Assembly (NCBI GenBank): GCA_018806985.1
Contig: JADANN010000391.1
Location: forward strand, 248,001 to 312,000
DNA length: 64,000 bases
From: Angiostrongylus vasorum
Taxonomy: Eukaryota; Nematoda; Chromadorea; Rhabditida; Metastrongylidae
Direction of reading: 5' to 3'
Shown here: in pieces, positions 42,778 through 53,471 of the stretch
How positions within the stretch are numbered: the first letter of the stretch is position 1
How the letters are laid out: each line of letters starts with the position of its first letter
Translations under genes and position numbers: made by a program
Notes under the pieces: generated by a model
Database searches by the model: none
What the model was told of the DNA's origin: nothing
Seen by the model: only the letters and a program-made list of their open reading frames with translations

Positions 42778-45700
42778 TCAGCCTTGCCAATTTGGCCACT
42801 GTGGACCTGAAATTTTGATTTTCAGGAAATGCAACCGTTAGTGAAATGCAACAAATTCTGCCAAGAAGATCATCAGTCAACTCAGACTTCTTCTTTTCTA
42901 ACAGTAAATTTGACACAAATATTCAATTTAATTTGGGAATATACGTACCTGGGCCACCGCCCTGCCACGGCCCACCCTGACCTCCTTGCCCCGGGCCACC
43001 CTGGCCGCCTTGCCAGGGGGCCACCCTGGCCGCCTTGCCAGGGGGCCACCCTGGCCGCCTTGCCAGGGGCCACCCTGGCCTGCTTGCCATGGGCCACCTT
43101 GACTTCCAGGCCCACTTTGCCATGGGTTACCTGGACCTCGATTATTGCCCATCCAGTTCGGAATTTGCGGTCCTGAAAAGTGGTAGGAGCCTAAATTTGA
43201 GGTGTAGAATATTCGGTGACATTGGTTTAACAATGTTGAGCTTCTGAATTTCACTTAATTCGATTTGACTGTTTCGATATACGCCACCAAACATGGATTA
43301 GATGTGGGGACATTTTCTTCTTTTGTACAAAGGAATATCATGGCTGAAAAATTAAACCTCACCATAATATTCTACTAAGACGGTAATAGAAAATGGCGAA
43401 AGTTTAGAAAAGTTGCGACACTGCTACAAGGCAAAACCTGTTCTCTATAGATTTAGAAGCTGCAGAACTGGGATTTAGTACTGAACCAAAGAAGGGGGGA
43501 AAAGTACTTGGCGCTGAAACATAGGCGCATTCTATATTACCTTCATTATGAACAGTGAGATTAACAGCTCGAAAAGTAGTGTCTATTTTGCTTTATCAAG
43601 CTCTCAGAAATCGTTTTTAACGCGGTCTAGTGCTTTTTTTTAACATTTTCTCGAGATACAATATTTTATTCACTATTCACTTCGACAATAGCCGTTACGC
43701 ATTGTTTGGTGGTTGGACAAAGATTCTGCCTCGGAACTTTCTCCAACTCGAGTTTGTATCGCACGAAAGTTACCATGATTTTCGTGTGAGACAGATCTAT
43801 TCAATTACTACAACTTCATAAGCCCCACGAGAAGTTGCTTCGGCAAAGAAGCAATCCTAGAAAATCGACATGGTTTGCCATGAGCTACTCCTAATGGCCA
43901 GCAGCAGTGGCCAATGAAGAAGGGTCAATTAACTTCCAAGACAGCACTTCATTATTTGTATTACAAACAACAAAAGGCTGAAAACACTAAAATACGAAGC
44001 TTTGGCTCATTAGCCAAAACTTCTAGACTTCTTGCCGCTCTGCTTACTTTTTCGACAACCTCACCAACTAGATAAGAGAAAAGATTTCAATTTTCAAACC
44101 GTTGCCGAAAATCCTTTCAGGGGCACGTGTACCCTGGAATTCGAATGTCTTGAAGTGATTGGGTCAAAAATCTTCATCACTTTAGCAAAGATTTATACGT
44201 TCTAATGAGTTCTGTTTCGCCTGCTAAAGATCAGTATGGGCTGTAATTTATGTATTTGAAGAGAAAAATGAAAGAAAGAAGAAAGAAGAAAAAAGAAAAA
44301 AAAGAAAAAGAAGAATAGAGAGCTCTTTCAATCAGCTTAATAGCAGAAAGAATAGTGATCACATCGTTGTGAATTGGAATTCTAAACTCTAACTATGAAT
44401 CTCAATGAACTCCATTGCCTGTCCATTAACATACAACTTGTAGTAAACTTCGATTGTATACTTTGAAACTAATCCATCTTCAATAGCACAAGCGGCACTC
44501 TTATATTGGAAAGCTATAACATTGATCAATCCATTTACCGGGGATCTTAGATGCCTGTGGTATCAAAATTCTTCATCAGATATCACAGCCTTTGTGGTGC
44601 AGAGGTAGATTTGCTATCATACAACTAGGTTTCATCCAGAACGACTCAAATTCGTTATACTGATTTGCTCCGAGTCGAACTTTCAAGTGCAAATGTCGAG
44701 CTTTTCCACATTCTTAGCTACGAGGCGATGAATCGTCGGCTGTATAGGACATTTTGGCACTCAGTAACAACCAGCAACCCTTCTAAAGACATTTTTTGAC
44801 AATATTTTCATCAAGTGATGGTCGACACACAAGAGGTACGGTACGGATAATTTGTGATTTCAGAAGGACGACCTCACTGTATTGGTTTCGATTCAACCTG
44901 GACTCGTAACGGCTGTGTGGAATGCGATGCCAAAAGCATGCCGAATTAAGATTTTATAACAACCTCGTAGAAGCTTATCAATATCCATGCAGTTTTCGCT
45001 CCCTTACGTCCGTTTTGCATTCGTGCAACAATATTCTTCGAAAGTGTTTTTGCTTCCACTTTTAGCTGAATGTCTTTGATTGAATGCAATTTAATTTTTT
45101 AAAAAAATGTGACGCAAAAAGTGTAGAACAGGATTTTTTAAAAAAGCGTGCAATGCAAACTCAAAGGCATAAATTAGGGACAAATAGCAAGATTTAAAGA
45201 GCAAAGGGAAGAGCTGGTTTTCTCTTCAATTTTCCTTCGCAATTTTTCTTTCTTCGGTTATTTCCTGCATCCTGTCGTCGTGTACAAACTGAATTAGTTC
45301 TACTGAGATGAACACCCCCTTTGTAAATTTTTTTATATACGCACATATATACGTATACATATATATATATATTTTTTATCTTACTGTCTATGACCCGTCT
45401 TCACGTCTATTGTGCGGATCCCAGCACTTCTCATATTCTTTTCGTTTCCTCGCATCCAATGTCCACGAAGATCTTCGTACTTTTAGGTGTGGCTTCGGCT
45501 GCTGCTTGAGGAATTTCGTTTCATCTTGAATGTCGTAGAATGCCTCGAGCAGTTCTCTTTGGAGTCCTGTGATAGCCGGGTTGAAGCGTTCCCAGTTGGA
45601 TTGCAGCAAGTGATTTTTTTTCCCAGACAAATCCGGTACCAATTTCTCGACCTCGGCGGATGGGTGACAGGCTTGATTTTCTCGGAGCGGGAACGAACCA

Positions 45701-48700
45701 GTACCATGATCGTGATGACAGACATCACTAGCATTGTGCTCTCCGGCTTCATCAAAATGCATGCATATATAAGGTTTTAGGGATATGCGTGGTTATGATG
45801 AGGCCCATATAAGGACAACGAACATTTCATTGCAGCCTTCAGTAGTTTTCTTGTTTTGTTTGTTTTAACAAAATATTCCCGTGAAACAACCACTTCATAT
45901 TGCTGAACGACATGTGTTACCATGTAGTCTAACTTGATGCGTTTGTCAGAAGACATAATCTTTTCACTACTGATGGAGTGCATGCAACAAAAACTGGTAC
46001 TGGTTGTCTACGTAAAGACGAGTAGGCAAATAAAAGTTTATGATTCGAAAACTAACTTTCTGTTAACCTCACCACTAGTCAGTAATTCGCACACACGAGG
46101 TTTTTTACCGTATTAATTTGTCCCCAAAAGTTGAGGTTTCCGGTGGAATTATCCCTCTTTCGACCCTGGAAAGGTGGAGTTCGTTGCAATCAATTCCATT
46201 AGAAAAATCGCGAAACTTAGATTTCCATCGCAAGATAAAAGGTGCACCGTAGGAGAACTCATGCATTCACCGTCGCTCCGGCTAGGGCAAAATATGAAAT
46301 TTTGCGCTGTGTTTAAGACGCTCATGCAAACGGTTGTGAACTAGTTTACTTTTTAGAGTGTTCGGTGGTATGTCAGTCAGTGCTATCGATTTCTCCAGAT
46401 TGGCCCCTTTTTAAGCAACGTTTTGTAGCTTCACTTATTTCGCTAGAAATTAAGGGCAGGATAAAAGGGACCTAATTATCACTAAAGTTGTCGTTTGGGA
46501 GCTTGGGATTTCCTCTACAACCATCTCGGAAGTTACAGGTTCGTAGCCATTAGAAATGGCTATTTACTGCGTCAATTTCTGGGACTCCTCCTTCTGCACT
46601 CTTTCTGTGCACGCACTAGTGGCTCTTCAAAACATGTTTTTTACAACCCCTTTTCTGTGTGTAAGGGGTGAGAGAAGAGGTAATGAACCAGTATGTTTTT
46701 TAAAAAAATTCGGTATTAGTATCGGTGATCGAAGAGTGAGTACGAAAACTTCAACTTTAGACATGAACGCAATGGGAACGCTTGGTGTTAGTCATTGTCT
46801 CAGTGCCATCCCTTTCTGTTGCGCTTAATATTTTATCTGTTGAGATCGTTTTCAAAAGTGGGAGTCAGTTTTCTTTTGGTTTCTTTCGGGTGGATTTTAT
46901 GTATTCTGTCTGTTTTCTCAACAAGACCAAACATTTGTCCATCTCCTTCTATGGGGATGAGATGAGAAAACAATCACCTTTATATCCATGATAAAGTAGT
47001 GGGCCATAGCGCGATAGCTAGTGCTCAAATGTTAGCCATTAAAGCAATAGCAAGGCTTAGTGCCAGTTGCAATCCTATTGCTAACTCTCTCATTCGTGCG
47101 TAATATTTCTAAGAGCACCTAAGGAGTGAGCAGTTTAGGAATCCCTTTCAGAGTTCCATGAGCTGCTGGATCGACGAGCCATACATTTTTATTGTTCCAT
47201 TGCCTTGCATAAGGAGTTCGAGGCTGAAATGCATTGCAGAGTCATTCTGCACTTCGTACGAAGGAGGGGCTGCATCACATGTGCACAGATAGGATGGTAA
47301 AACTTGAACTCCAATCTAGATCGTACCATATTGTCCTTTCCACATTTACATTTCATATAATACCTTGCCATGAGAAATTATTACAGTAGGCATTAAATAA
47401 AGGTTCAACGTCATGGTTTCGACTACAGCCTCAGCTTAGGTAAGTTCAATTACGATTTACGATTCGTGCTCCCTATATCAATCCCGTTGACAGGGAGATT
47501 GCTGATGATACCGTTAGATAGAAAACTAGCTGAGAGGAAGACAAAACAAGGGCTTCAGTGGCGCAGAGTGCAGCACGCATGCCCGTGAAAAGGGCAATCG
47601 TGGTTCGATCTGGCTTGGGGTTTGAGTTTTGCAAATATCTCAGCACCATTACGGTTGGATAATAGATAATACCTCGCTGTGAAAAACTACAGTAGACAGT
47701 AAATAAAAGGTTAACATCGTAGGATGGACTAACACTTTGCTGTTCTTGAGACGGGCTGCGATGTGTTCCAACAGGTGCATAAGCATTAAGGTATAACCAC
47801 GTTACTGGAGCCCTTCTGCAAAAGTGACGATGAACCTAATCATAAAGGTTGAGGTGTCGGTAGAGGTGTCATCAGTGGATACTAACTAACGTGTTTTAAG
47901 AAGTGAGTGCAAGACAGGAAATGTTTCTTGTTCATGTTTAAGCTGAGAAATAAGTGATGGCTTCAAACCTACTGCTGTTGCTACTTTGACCTTTTCAGTG
48001 TTCGCTTTTCGGTATTGCTTGTTGAAATCCGTAGGAGATTATGGGCGATAAAGGAAGCATCCTCAAGACACTTTTCCTATCTCAAGAATGTGTTTCAGAT
48101 CGGAGCAGTTCATATATCAGTGCTTTTTGATTTTCCGTCTTCTTTTCCTTCGTTAGGGAGGTAGTTTTAAAAGGTGAAAATTCAACAAAAAAAGGAATTC
48201 GGCTTGCTGCATTGTTTTCGCGCTCTTTGTTGTCGACTTATCGCACGATTCGCTGCCGATTTGGAAGAATCTCATCCATAAGAAACAACCCTCCCTCAGA
48301 TCCACATGTGGCATCAGTTTCTGGTGTGAATACACGGAAACGCATTAACACGGCCATCAAATTCCCACCCTTATCTTCCCCACCTGCTTATTGCAAGAAA
48401 ATATGAATAGCGAGGCTACCCCGTGCAAATGAACGGCGGAACCCGTGTCATCTAGGTAGAAAGGTCCGATGACTTAGTACAGGCCGCGTTTGCGTAGTCG
48501 TGCATTCAACCATTACCCAACTTGTTGATTTTCAAGAAATCCTTCCTCTCTATTCTGTTGCACTTCCTTGTAAAAAAAAATTACTACTATGAGCTGTTAA
48601 CACGAAGTCAGACTTATTCAGAGCGGTGTCAACGTAAGGGATTGTATAACATAAGGAAAGCCATGAAGAGAGATAAATTTAAATCAAAATATAGTATATG

Positions 48701-50016
48701 AAGCAGAAATCGTCTTTCGAAATAATTTTTTGCCTATTTGTTCCTTTCATAAAAGGAGATTCCTTTTCAGGAAGAAAGGCAGTCACCGATGGGAAATCTC
48801 ATGCGGCATGGTTCTTGCAGAGATCCCGATCAATGTATGTATTTGCCAATAGAACTTAAAGCTTTTCCCACGTCGTTTTGTTTTCATTTTTTTTACAGAT
48901 CACTATCCTAAACTTAGGAAGATTTGCGTTAACCACCAGTTGGAGTGCGCCTCAATTATCCTGAAGATCCGAGAAAGAGTTACCTCCGACGAGTTCATTC
49001 TCAATAATGTTCTATCTACTTATAGGTCGCGCAAAAAACGGATATCATATAGACATGTTGCTGCTCTCCAAGCTTGCACAGGTCAAGCATTTTTTTATTT
49101 AGGCAAGACCTTCGAATATCCGTCAAGCACGATTGAAAGCTATAGAAAGAAGCGTGATGCTTAAAATGGACTTCTACTGCCAAATATACTTATGACAAGA
49201 TGAGAAGTACGGAGGACACAAAACTGGGCGAACTAGGGAATATGCGAGATTTTCAACGAGATTTTCGCGAGAGAAACAATCTCCTTCTGATCTATTCGAT
49301 TGAGTCAGGCGTGCTATAACTTTTCGCAGTGGGTTTGAGTGGAAAACAGACAAACGATCAGGAAGGCGGAAGAGAATCTAATTCTTGGAAGATGCCTGTT
49401 GGAAGCATGAACTTGCTTTGACTCGATCGTTTATTGAAGGAACAACATCAAATGATGGACCCTTTAATGCTTAATGATTGTCGATTACGACTCGATTGCC
49501 TACCATTTTTTGATAGAAGCAATTGATTAGCTCCGATACAACAGGGTTTCAAGCTAGTTGTGTAACAAAGATATGGGTTGATATTTCAGCTCTTTTCGAA
49601 AAAAAAATCATATAGTACGGAGGACAGTCGAACGCTTGACCCGGCGCGCAAACCACGACGTGAGTTCTCACAGTTTGATTTAGATCTAAAATTTTCTGCC
49701 GTTTTCTTCTCAGTGGCGTGACAACAGTATTCACAGCTGGGACCAAATTTCAAATCCTCGGGATGTTTTCAAACGTGCCCACAGGAATGTCCACTGATGG
49801 TGGTTGGCATGAAAATGAAATGAATGGGTGTGACTTGTATGGAGTTGTATCATCTAGGAATCTACATATACCTTAGTTTAGTTGAAAAATAGATGTCTGG
49901 AGCTTTTAAAATAAAGCTTTATTTTCAACACACTTACCTGGTCCGCCACCGAATGGCGGTTGACTGTAGCTGAACATTATGACAATCACTGTAGTTAAGA
50001 AGAGTGTCCTTAGCAT
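42778..50016 (-). CDS. peptide gene B: NPWQ family, Gly/Gln/Trp repeat, frame broken by two 1-base insertions
   Basis: Exons on the minus strand are 50016-49938 (79 nt), 43172-42949 (224 nt) and 42806-42778 (introns 6,765 and 142 nt). Exon 1 encodes MLRTLFLTTVIVIMFSYSQ, then PPFGGGPG. Exon 2 opens GPQIPNWMGNNRGPGNPWQ, then SGPGSQGGPWQ, AGQGGPWQ and GGQGGP. There two runs of five C (others have four) shift the frame. Read literally, the chain continues as a basic Arg/Lys/Val/Gly segment (ARRPGWPPGKAARVARG...) to the donor in phase 0, then into exon 3 in another frame (VHSGQIGKAEP...). With the C-runs at four, the exon is 222 nt (phase kept) and exon 3 gives GPQWPNWQG and TGA. Splice sites match the paralogues (CCAG/GTAAGT, TTTTCAG, CCAG/GTACGT, TTTCAG). 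Whether the insertions are real or assembly errors in a GC-rich repeat is open. Confidence 0.6.
42949..43172 (-). repeat. exon 2 tandem repeat of gene B, GC-rich island
   Basis: Six to seven units of 24-25 nt (GGCCAGGGTGGCCCCTGGCA pattern) encode GGQGGPWQ when four C stand in the run. This stretch is far richer in GC than anything else in the window. It is open in all three minus-strand frames and largely open on the plus strand too. Confidence 0.85.
44262..44318. repeat. purine-rich (GAA/GAAA)n tract
   Basis: AGAAGAAAG-type units over about 55 bases, low complexity. Confidence 0.8.
45392..45755 (-). repeat. SINE-2 copy, minus strand, complete
   Basis: Reversed order: GACCCGTCTTCACGTCTATT, GTGCGGATCCCAGCACTTCT, CGTTTCCTCGCATCCAATGT, GTGTGGCTTCGGCTGCTGCT, CAGACAAATCCGGTACCAAT and the head at 45690-45755. 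It lies inside intron 1 of gene B. Confidence 0.82.
47335..47715. mobile_element. fold-back element with an inserted tRNA-like segment
   Basis: Outer arms ATAATACCTTGCCATGAGAA with AGGCATTAAATAAAGGTT at the left (47358-47405), and AATACCTCGCTGTGAAAAAC with GACAGTAAATAAAAGGTT at the right (47670-47713), are direct copies. GTTTTGCAAATATCTCAGCA (47625) belongs to the core. At 47551-47620 a tRNA-like segment (AGTGGCGCAGAGTGC ... CGTGGTTCGATC) replaces the usual centre. Confidence 0.55.
48771..49025 (+). CDS. candidate two-exon coding fragment, family not recognised
   Basis: A strong acceptor (CCTTTTCAG) precedes 48771. Exon a runs to 48834 (donor AAT/GTATGT), a 64-nt intron ends in TTTTTTTACAG, and exon b runs 48899-49025 with a possible donor TATAG/GTCGCG. 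In the one frame compatible with the splice phase (1) the reading is open: EERQSPMGNLMRHGSCRDPD, QYHYPKLRKICVNHQLECAS and IILKIRERVTSDEFILNNVL, then STYR. A short nematode-type intron that joins two open frames is the support. If the donor at 49026 is not used, the frame stays open to a stop near 49164. It lies on the plus strand inside the large first intron of gene B. I cannot name the family; it may be a relic. Confidence 0.35.
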
Positions 50017-51500
50017 TTGATTAGAACGAATAGCTAAAGAGAGCAATGGACATACCGAAAATTTAAAAACCAGCTTTCTACGGCTAAACGGAGTGCCAGC
50101 GAGTGCTAAAAAAAAATAACAAATTTCCACTTTCAAAGAAATGTTAGGAACGAGAATGAGACTCTTCATCTTTTTTTCATTCCATTTCGTTGATAATGTT
50201 ACTGTGGTTTGCGAAGAAAATAACTGGTATAAGGCCAATCAATAGTGGTGATATTTATAAAATCTGTGTCAACCGCTTGGAAACGACTTGCGTTCAGAAT
50301 TCAACAAACACTTTTCCTTTTCTTTTCTTTTTTTTCTTTTTTTCAAGAGCCTTCTCTTTGTAAAAATTCTGCACACAAAATTCTTTACAGTGAAAAACAT
50401 TCATTAGAAAGTACAATCGGGAGAAACAAAGTGGTGGTGATGGCTGCCGAGTGATGCATCAGTCAGCGTGACAATGAACGGTGTAACATAATTTGTAGAG
50501 TGCTTTAAACAGATTGTTGATGAGTTTACACTCAATGGAAATTCTCACATGACACCCCATAACGAGCCGTTAACTAAGCAGATCTCATTTGAAAATCAGA
50601 CACTCAGCGCGTCGCAGTATACAGTAATCTATTCGGCATTACGATCAGCGCTGTGGATACTCCGTTCTACTAATCCACTTCACAACGACCGTATTCCACT
50701 CCCTCCACTCTTCATTTAGAGGCTCCCTCAGGCGTCACAGACCTGTGTCTACTGCCCTTCTCCGCTGTTTTTTCACTTTTATTCTTTTTTTACAACTAAT
50801 CATTCTTTTCTAACCATTTCCATTCAGTAACAAACATCAACACTAGTGACCGACTCTGCGGTAGCGTATCATTGATAGTTGATAGCGACAGTTGACGACC
50901 CTCGGCCGTTGTTCTGCACCGATAGCGTTTTTTCAAACGTGTTTTGTCGAATGGAAAACAAAGATTAAACACGGAGCAAAAAGTGGAAGAAAATCTTAGT
51001 ATTCCACCCCTTCACATCGTGACTATCACTAGCTTAGTTCTTAACCGTCACTTTGATGTCACACTGAGTAGTGCACATGGTTATACACTTATTAGAAATA
51101 AAACATAATCAATCTTCGTCATCATTATGAAGAAAAAAAAATCGGCTGATACCTTTGATGGCGCAAATTTAGGAGCATGGTGCGCATACGTCTCACTAAG
51201 TGAGCAATAAGAAAAATAGGTGGAGTTTATCCGGTGCATATTTGCCCTTACTGTGCAAAAAGTATGGAAGGACGTTTTTATCTTGAGTAATTTCGAAATT
51301 GTGATTTTTTCACGGACTTTCCTGCTTGTGATTTTCGACTATTTTTCTAATCAATAGAACAGATAAACAAACACCGCTTTTTTTCACAATCTGTATACAA
51401 TCAGGGTATGCTCTCCTGCTCCTGACGGAAGGAACAGTCAACTAACTATGCTCCAGCTTTTTCCCTATTGCTATTCTTTTTTTTATTGCATAGTATTATG
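50017..51500 (-). promoter_or_regulatory. upstream region of gene B, homologous to that of gene A (58607-60450)
   Basis: Shared blocks in the same order: CTGCCGAGTGATGCATCAGT versus TTGCCGAGTGATCCAGCAGT, AATTTCTTGATTTTAGCTG-like AT-rich stretches, CATTCTTTTCTAACCATTTC versus CATCTCTTCCTAACCATTAC, GATAGTTGATAGCGACAG versus GATAGTTGATAGTGAAAG, and AAAGTGGAAGAAA. So the duplication that produced A and B took about 1.5-1.8 kb of upstream DNA with it. The acceptor CTTTAG lies at 50034-50039, 17 nt before the ATG. Confidence 0.6.
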
Positions 51501-51544
51501 TAAAAATACACTCGCAATGAAGTTGAGACATGAGCAAAAATTGG

Positions 51545-51615
51545 AGCCTTAGCCGGGCTTCGAACCCGTGATTACACTTTCCAAGGGTTCACGTGCTATC
51601 CGAAGCAACAACCAT
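51545..51615 (-). repeat. tRNA-like segment (SINE head or tRNA pseudogene)
   Basis: The minus strand reads TTGTTGCTTCGGATAGCACG, and later CACGGGTTCGAAGCCCGG, a very good B box and T-arm. No acceptor stem pairs across the ends, so I do not call a functional tRNA. Confidence 0.45.
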
Positions 51616-52554
51616 GCCCTTGCTTTGCCTTCCTTTCGGGCACTTTCTATCGTGGCAGCTTCCGGTGTTAGAACTCGCCTTCAAATAGCACGATGGCATC
51701 TCAGTACGTTAAAGTACAAAATCGAGGCGGAAGCAATCGAGATATGGTGGCTGCTCGTTCAGCACTAAGTTACAGTCTTCGGTGCAGTAAGCATCACAAC
51801 TTCACTGTTGTATGGAAAGAAAAGAAAAAGCAACATCAGAGGCATTTTCCTTATTTCATCTCACTACACGACCTAAAATAAAATGTTATGCAGGTCTTAA
51901 AACTACCTTCAACAGGCTCGTTCCTTTGCATCATCCGTCAGCCACAAGCCTTGGATTACTAAGTTCGGCTATTGCATTTGCATTTTGGGTCTTCTTAAAA
52001 GTACAAACATGCTGTGAGCAAAGGCGTCACTACCCTGAACCACAGCCTGTTTGGTGAACGAGTGTTGCATAGTGTGGACCAACTGCATATTTATTGCCGC
52101 TAATTAATCACAATGATACGTGGCAACTGCAAGTTAGTTATGAAACAACTACTTCCATTACCTATAATTCCTGTTTTTCGCCTAATAAATGGCTATTAGC
52201 ACAAACACATCACTCGTGCTTCTTCATTAGAGGACTCCACCCAGTCGAGAAACAAGAAGAGCGTCACAGTTTCAGCGCCGGTTTGGGACCGCTTGTTTTA
52301 CTCTTTTGGGAAAAGAAGTTTTCTCAGAAAGATCAACACTCTTTTCCTTTGTCAAGATCTAACCTCATTCAGATTAGGGCATTAAAAATTCTGACTCTTT
52401 GCCACCAAACGTGGCCGAGCTGGCAATAGAAGACTGTTGCAGTACGTGGGTTCAAATTTAGGAACACTTTTTTTGTGAGATTGAAATTGGAGCCTTTCAT
52501 TGACGATTAAAGATTTTAATCTTGACTAATTAGCGACGAAAATTACAGTGGTAC

Positions 52555-52890
52555 CAATGTCACTTTTGATGAGCACGGTGCTGCTTCAAGCCTGCTTCGC
52601 TTACCAAACCTCTCGTCCAGCTGGGGTGGGGAAACTAGTAGTGGACTTGTCCGGCAAAAAAAACTTTCTGCAATCCAAGTAGTTATGCTATAGCGTGGCT
52701 ATCTCAAGACTCTAGGGAGAACCGAGTCGACCGGCATTTAACAACGTACAAGATGAAAGGAAAATCCTCAAGCAGTAGCCTGAGCTACACTTAAAAATTT
52801 GGAACACCCCGTGGATGACGGATGCGAGGAAGCGAATGTAATACGAGAGGGGGCTGGGATCCGCGAAGTAAATGTGAAAGACGGGTCTTA
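52555..52890 (+). repeat. SINE-2 copy
   Basis: Body blocks CCAAACCTCTCGTCCAGCTG, CTTTCTGCAATCCAAGTAGT and GATGACGGATGCGAGGAAGC, and the end GCTGGGATCCGCGAAGTAAA with GACGGGTCTTATAA, are in family order. The head is weak. Confidence 0.72.
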
Positions 52891-53389
52891 TAAAAAACGC
52901 CTTGGTTATTAATGTCAATTTGAAACAGTGTTTTTATCCTTTATAAAGAGCTGAGCCATGTGGTTTCTTGATCTCGATTTCTCAAGAGTTGTGGGTCATG
53001 CGTTCGACTCTACCAAGCATTTGGTGCATGGAATGGCTTGCACTGCGTTGCTTTGCAAAAATACCAACTCAGTGTGTTTTCATTCTCGGACCAGTTCAAT
53101 GCCAATTGCTAATCCTGAAAGAATGCTGGTCTTGCTTATCGAGGAAGATATGTCGAGTCAACGTCCATGTTCATTACAAGAACACCACTAACCACTGCGT
53201 TTCCCACATTCCTTGCACCTTTTAGAAATATAAGTTGACGGTTACGAGTCACTATTTTCCGTCAAAGCCGGCGCTTTAAATTCTCAGCATAACGTCTTTC
53301 ATTCGATAAACAAGCAAATATTCTATGTTATCCTCATGATGCGAACAAAAAATCACACATAAGCAGATAGAATATTCATTGAAACTACA

Positions 53390-53395
53390 TTTATT
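53390..53395 (-). terminator. poly(A) signal of peptide gene A
   Basis: AATAAA on the minus strand, 76 bases past the TGA stop of gene A. Confidence 0.6.
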
Positions 53396-53471
53396 ATTCT
53401 GGTTATAGCTACTTTTTGTAAACTAATCATAAATAGGTACGAGTAAAAAAGAGAAACTCAGGGTTGCTTGA

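Noticed and set aside
42829..43247. Collagen-like or proline-rich plus-strand frames
   Set aside because: They are the antisense reading of the gene B GC-rich repeat. No Gly-X-Y order and no splice support on that strand.
44580..44980. Possible further mariner or Tc copy
   Set aside because: I tried all minus frames; no DEKW, HDN or SPSD block could be supported.
46990..47090. tRNA-like ATAGCGCGATAGCTAGTGCT
   Set aside because: Only an A-box-like string. The B box is poor (GTTGCAATCCTA) and no cloverleaf can be drawn.
52405..52465. Possible tRNA (GTGGCCGAGCTGGCAATAGA ... GTGGGTTCAAATTT)
   Set aside because: A and B boxes are present, but I could not pair an acceptor stem or a proper anticodon arm. 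Probably a decayed SINE head.
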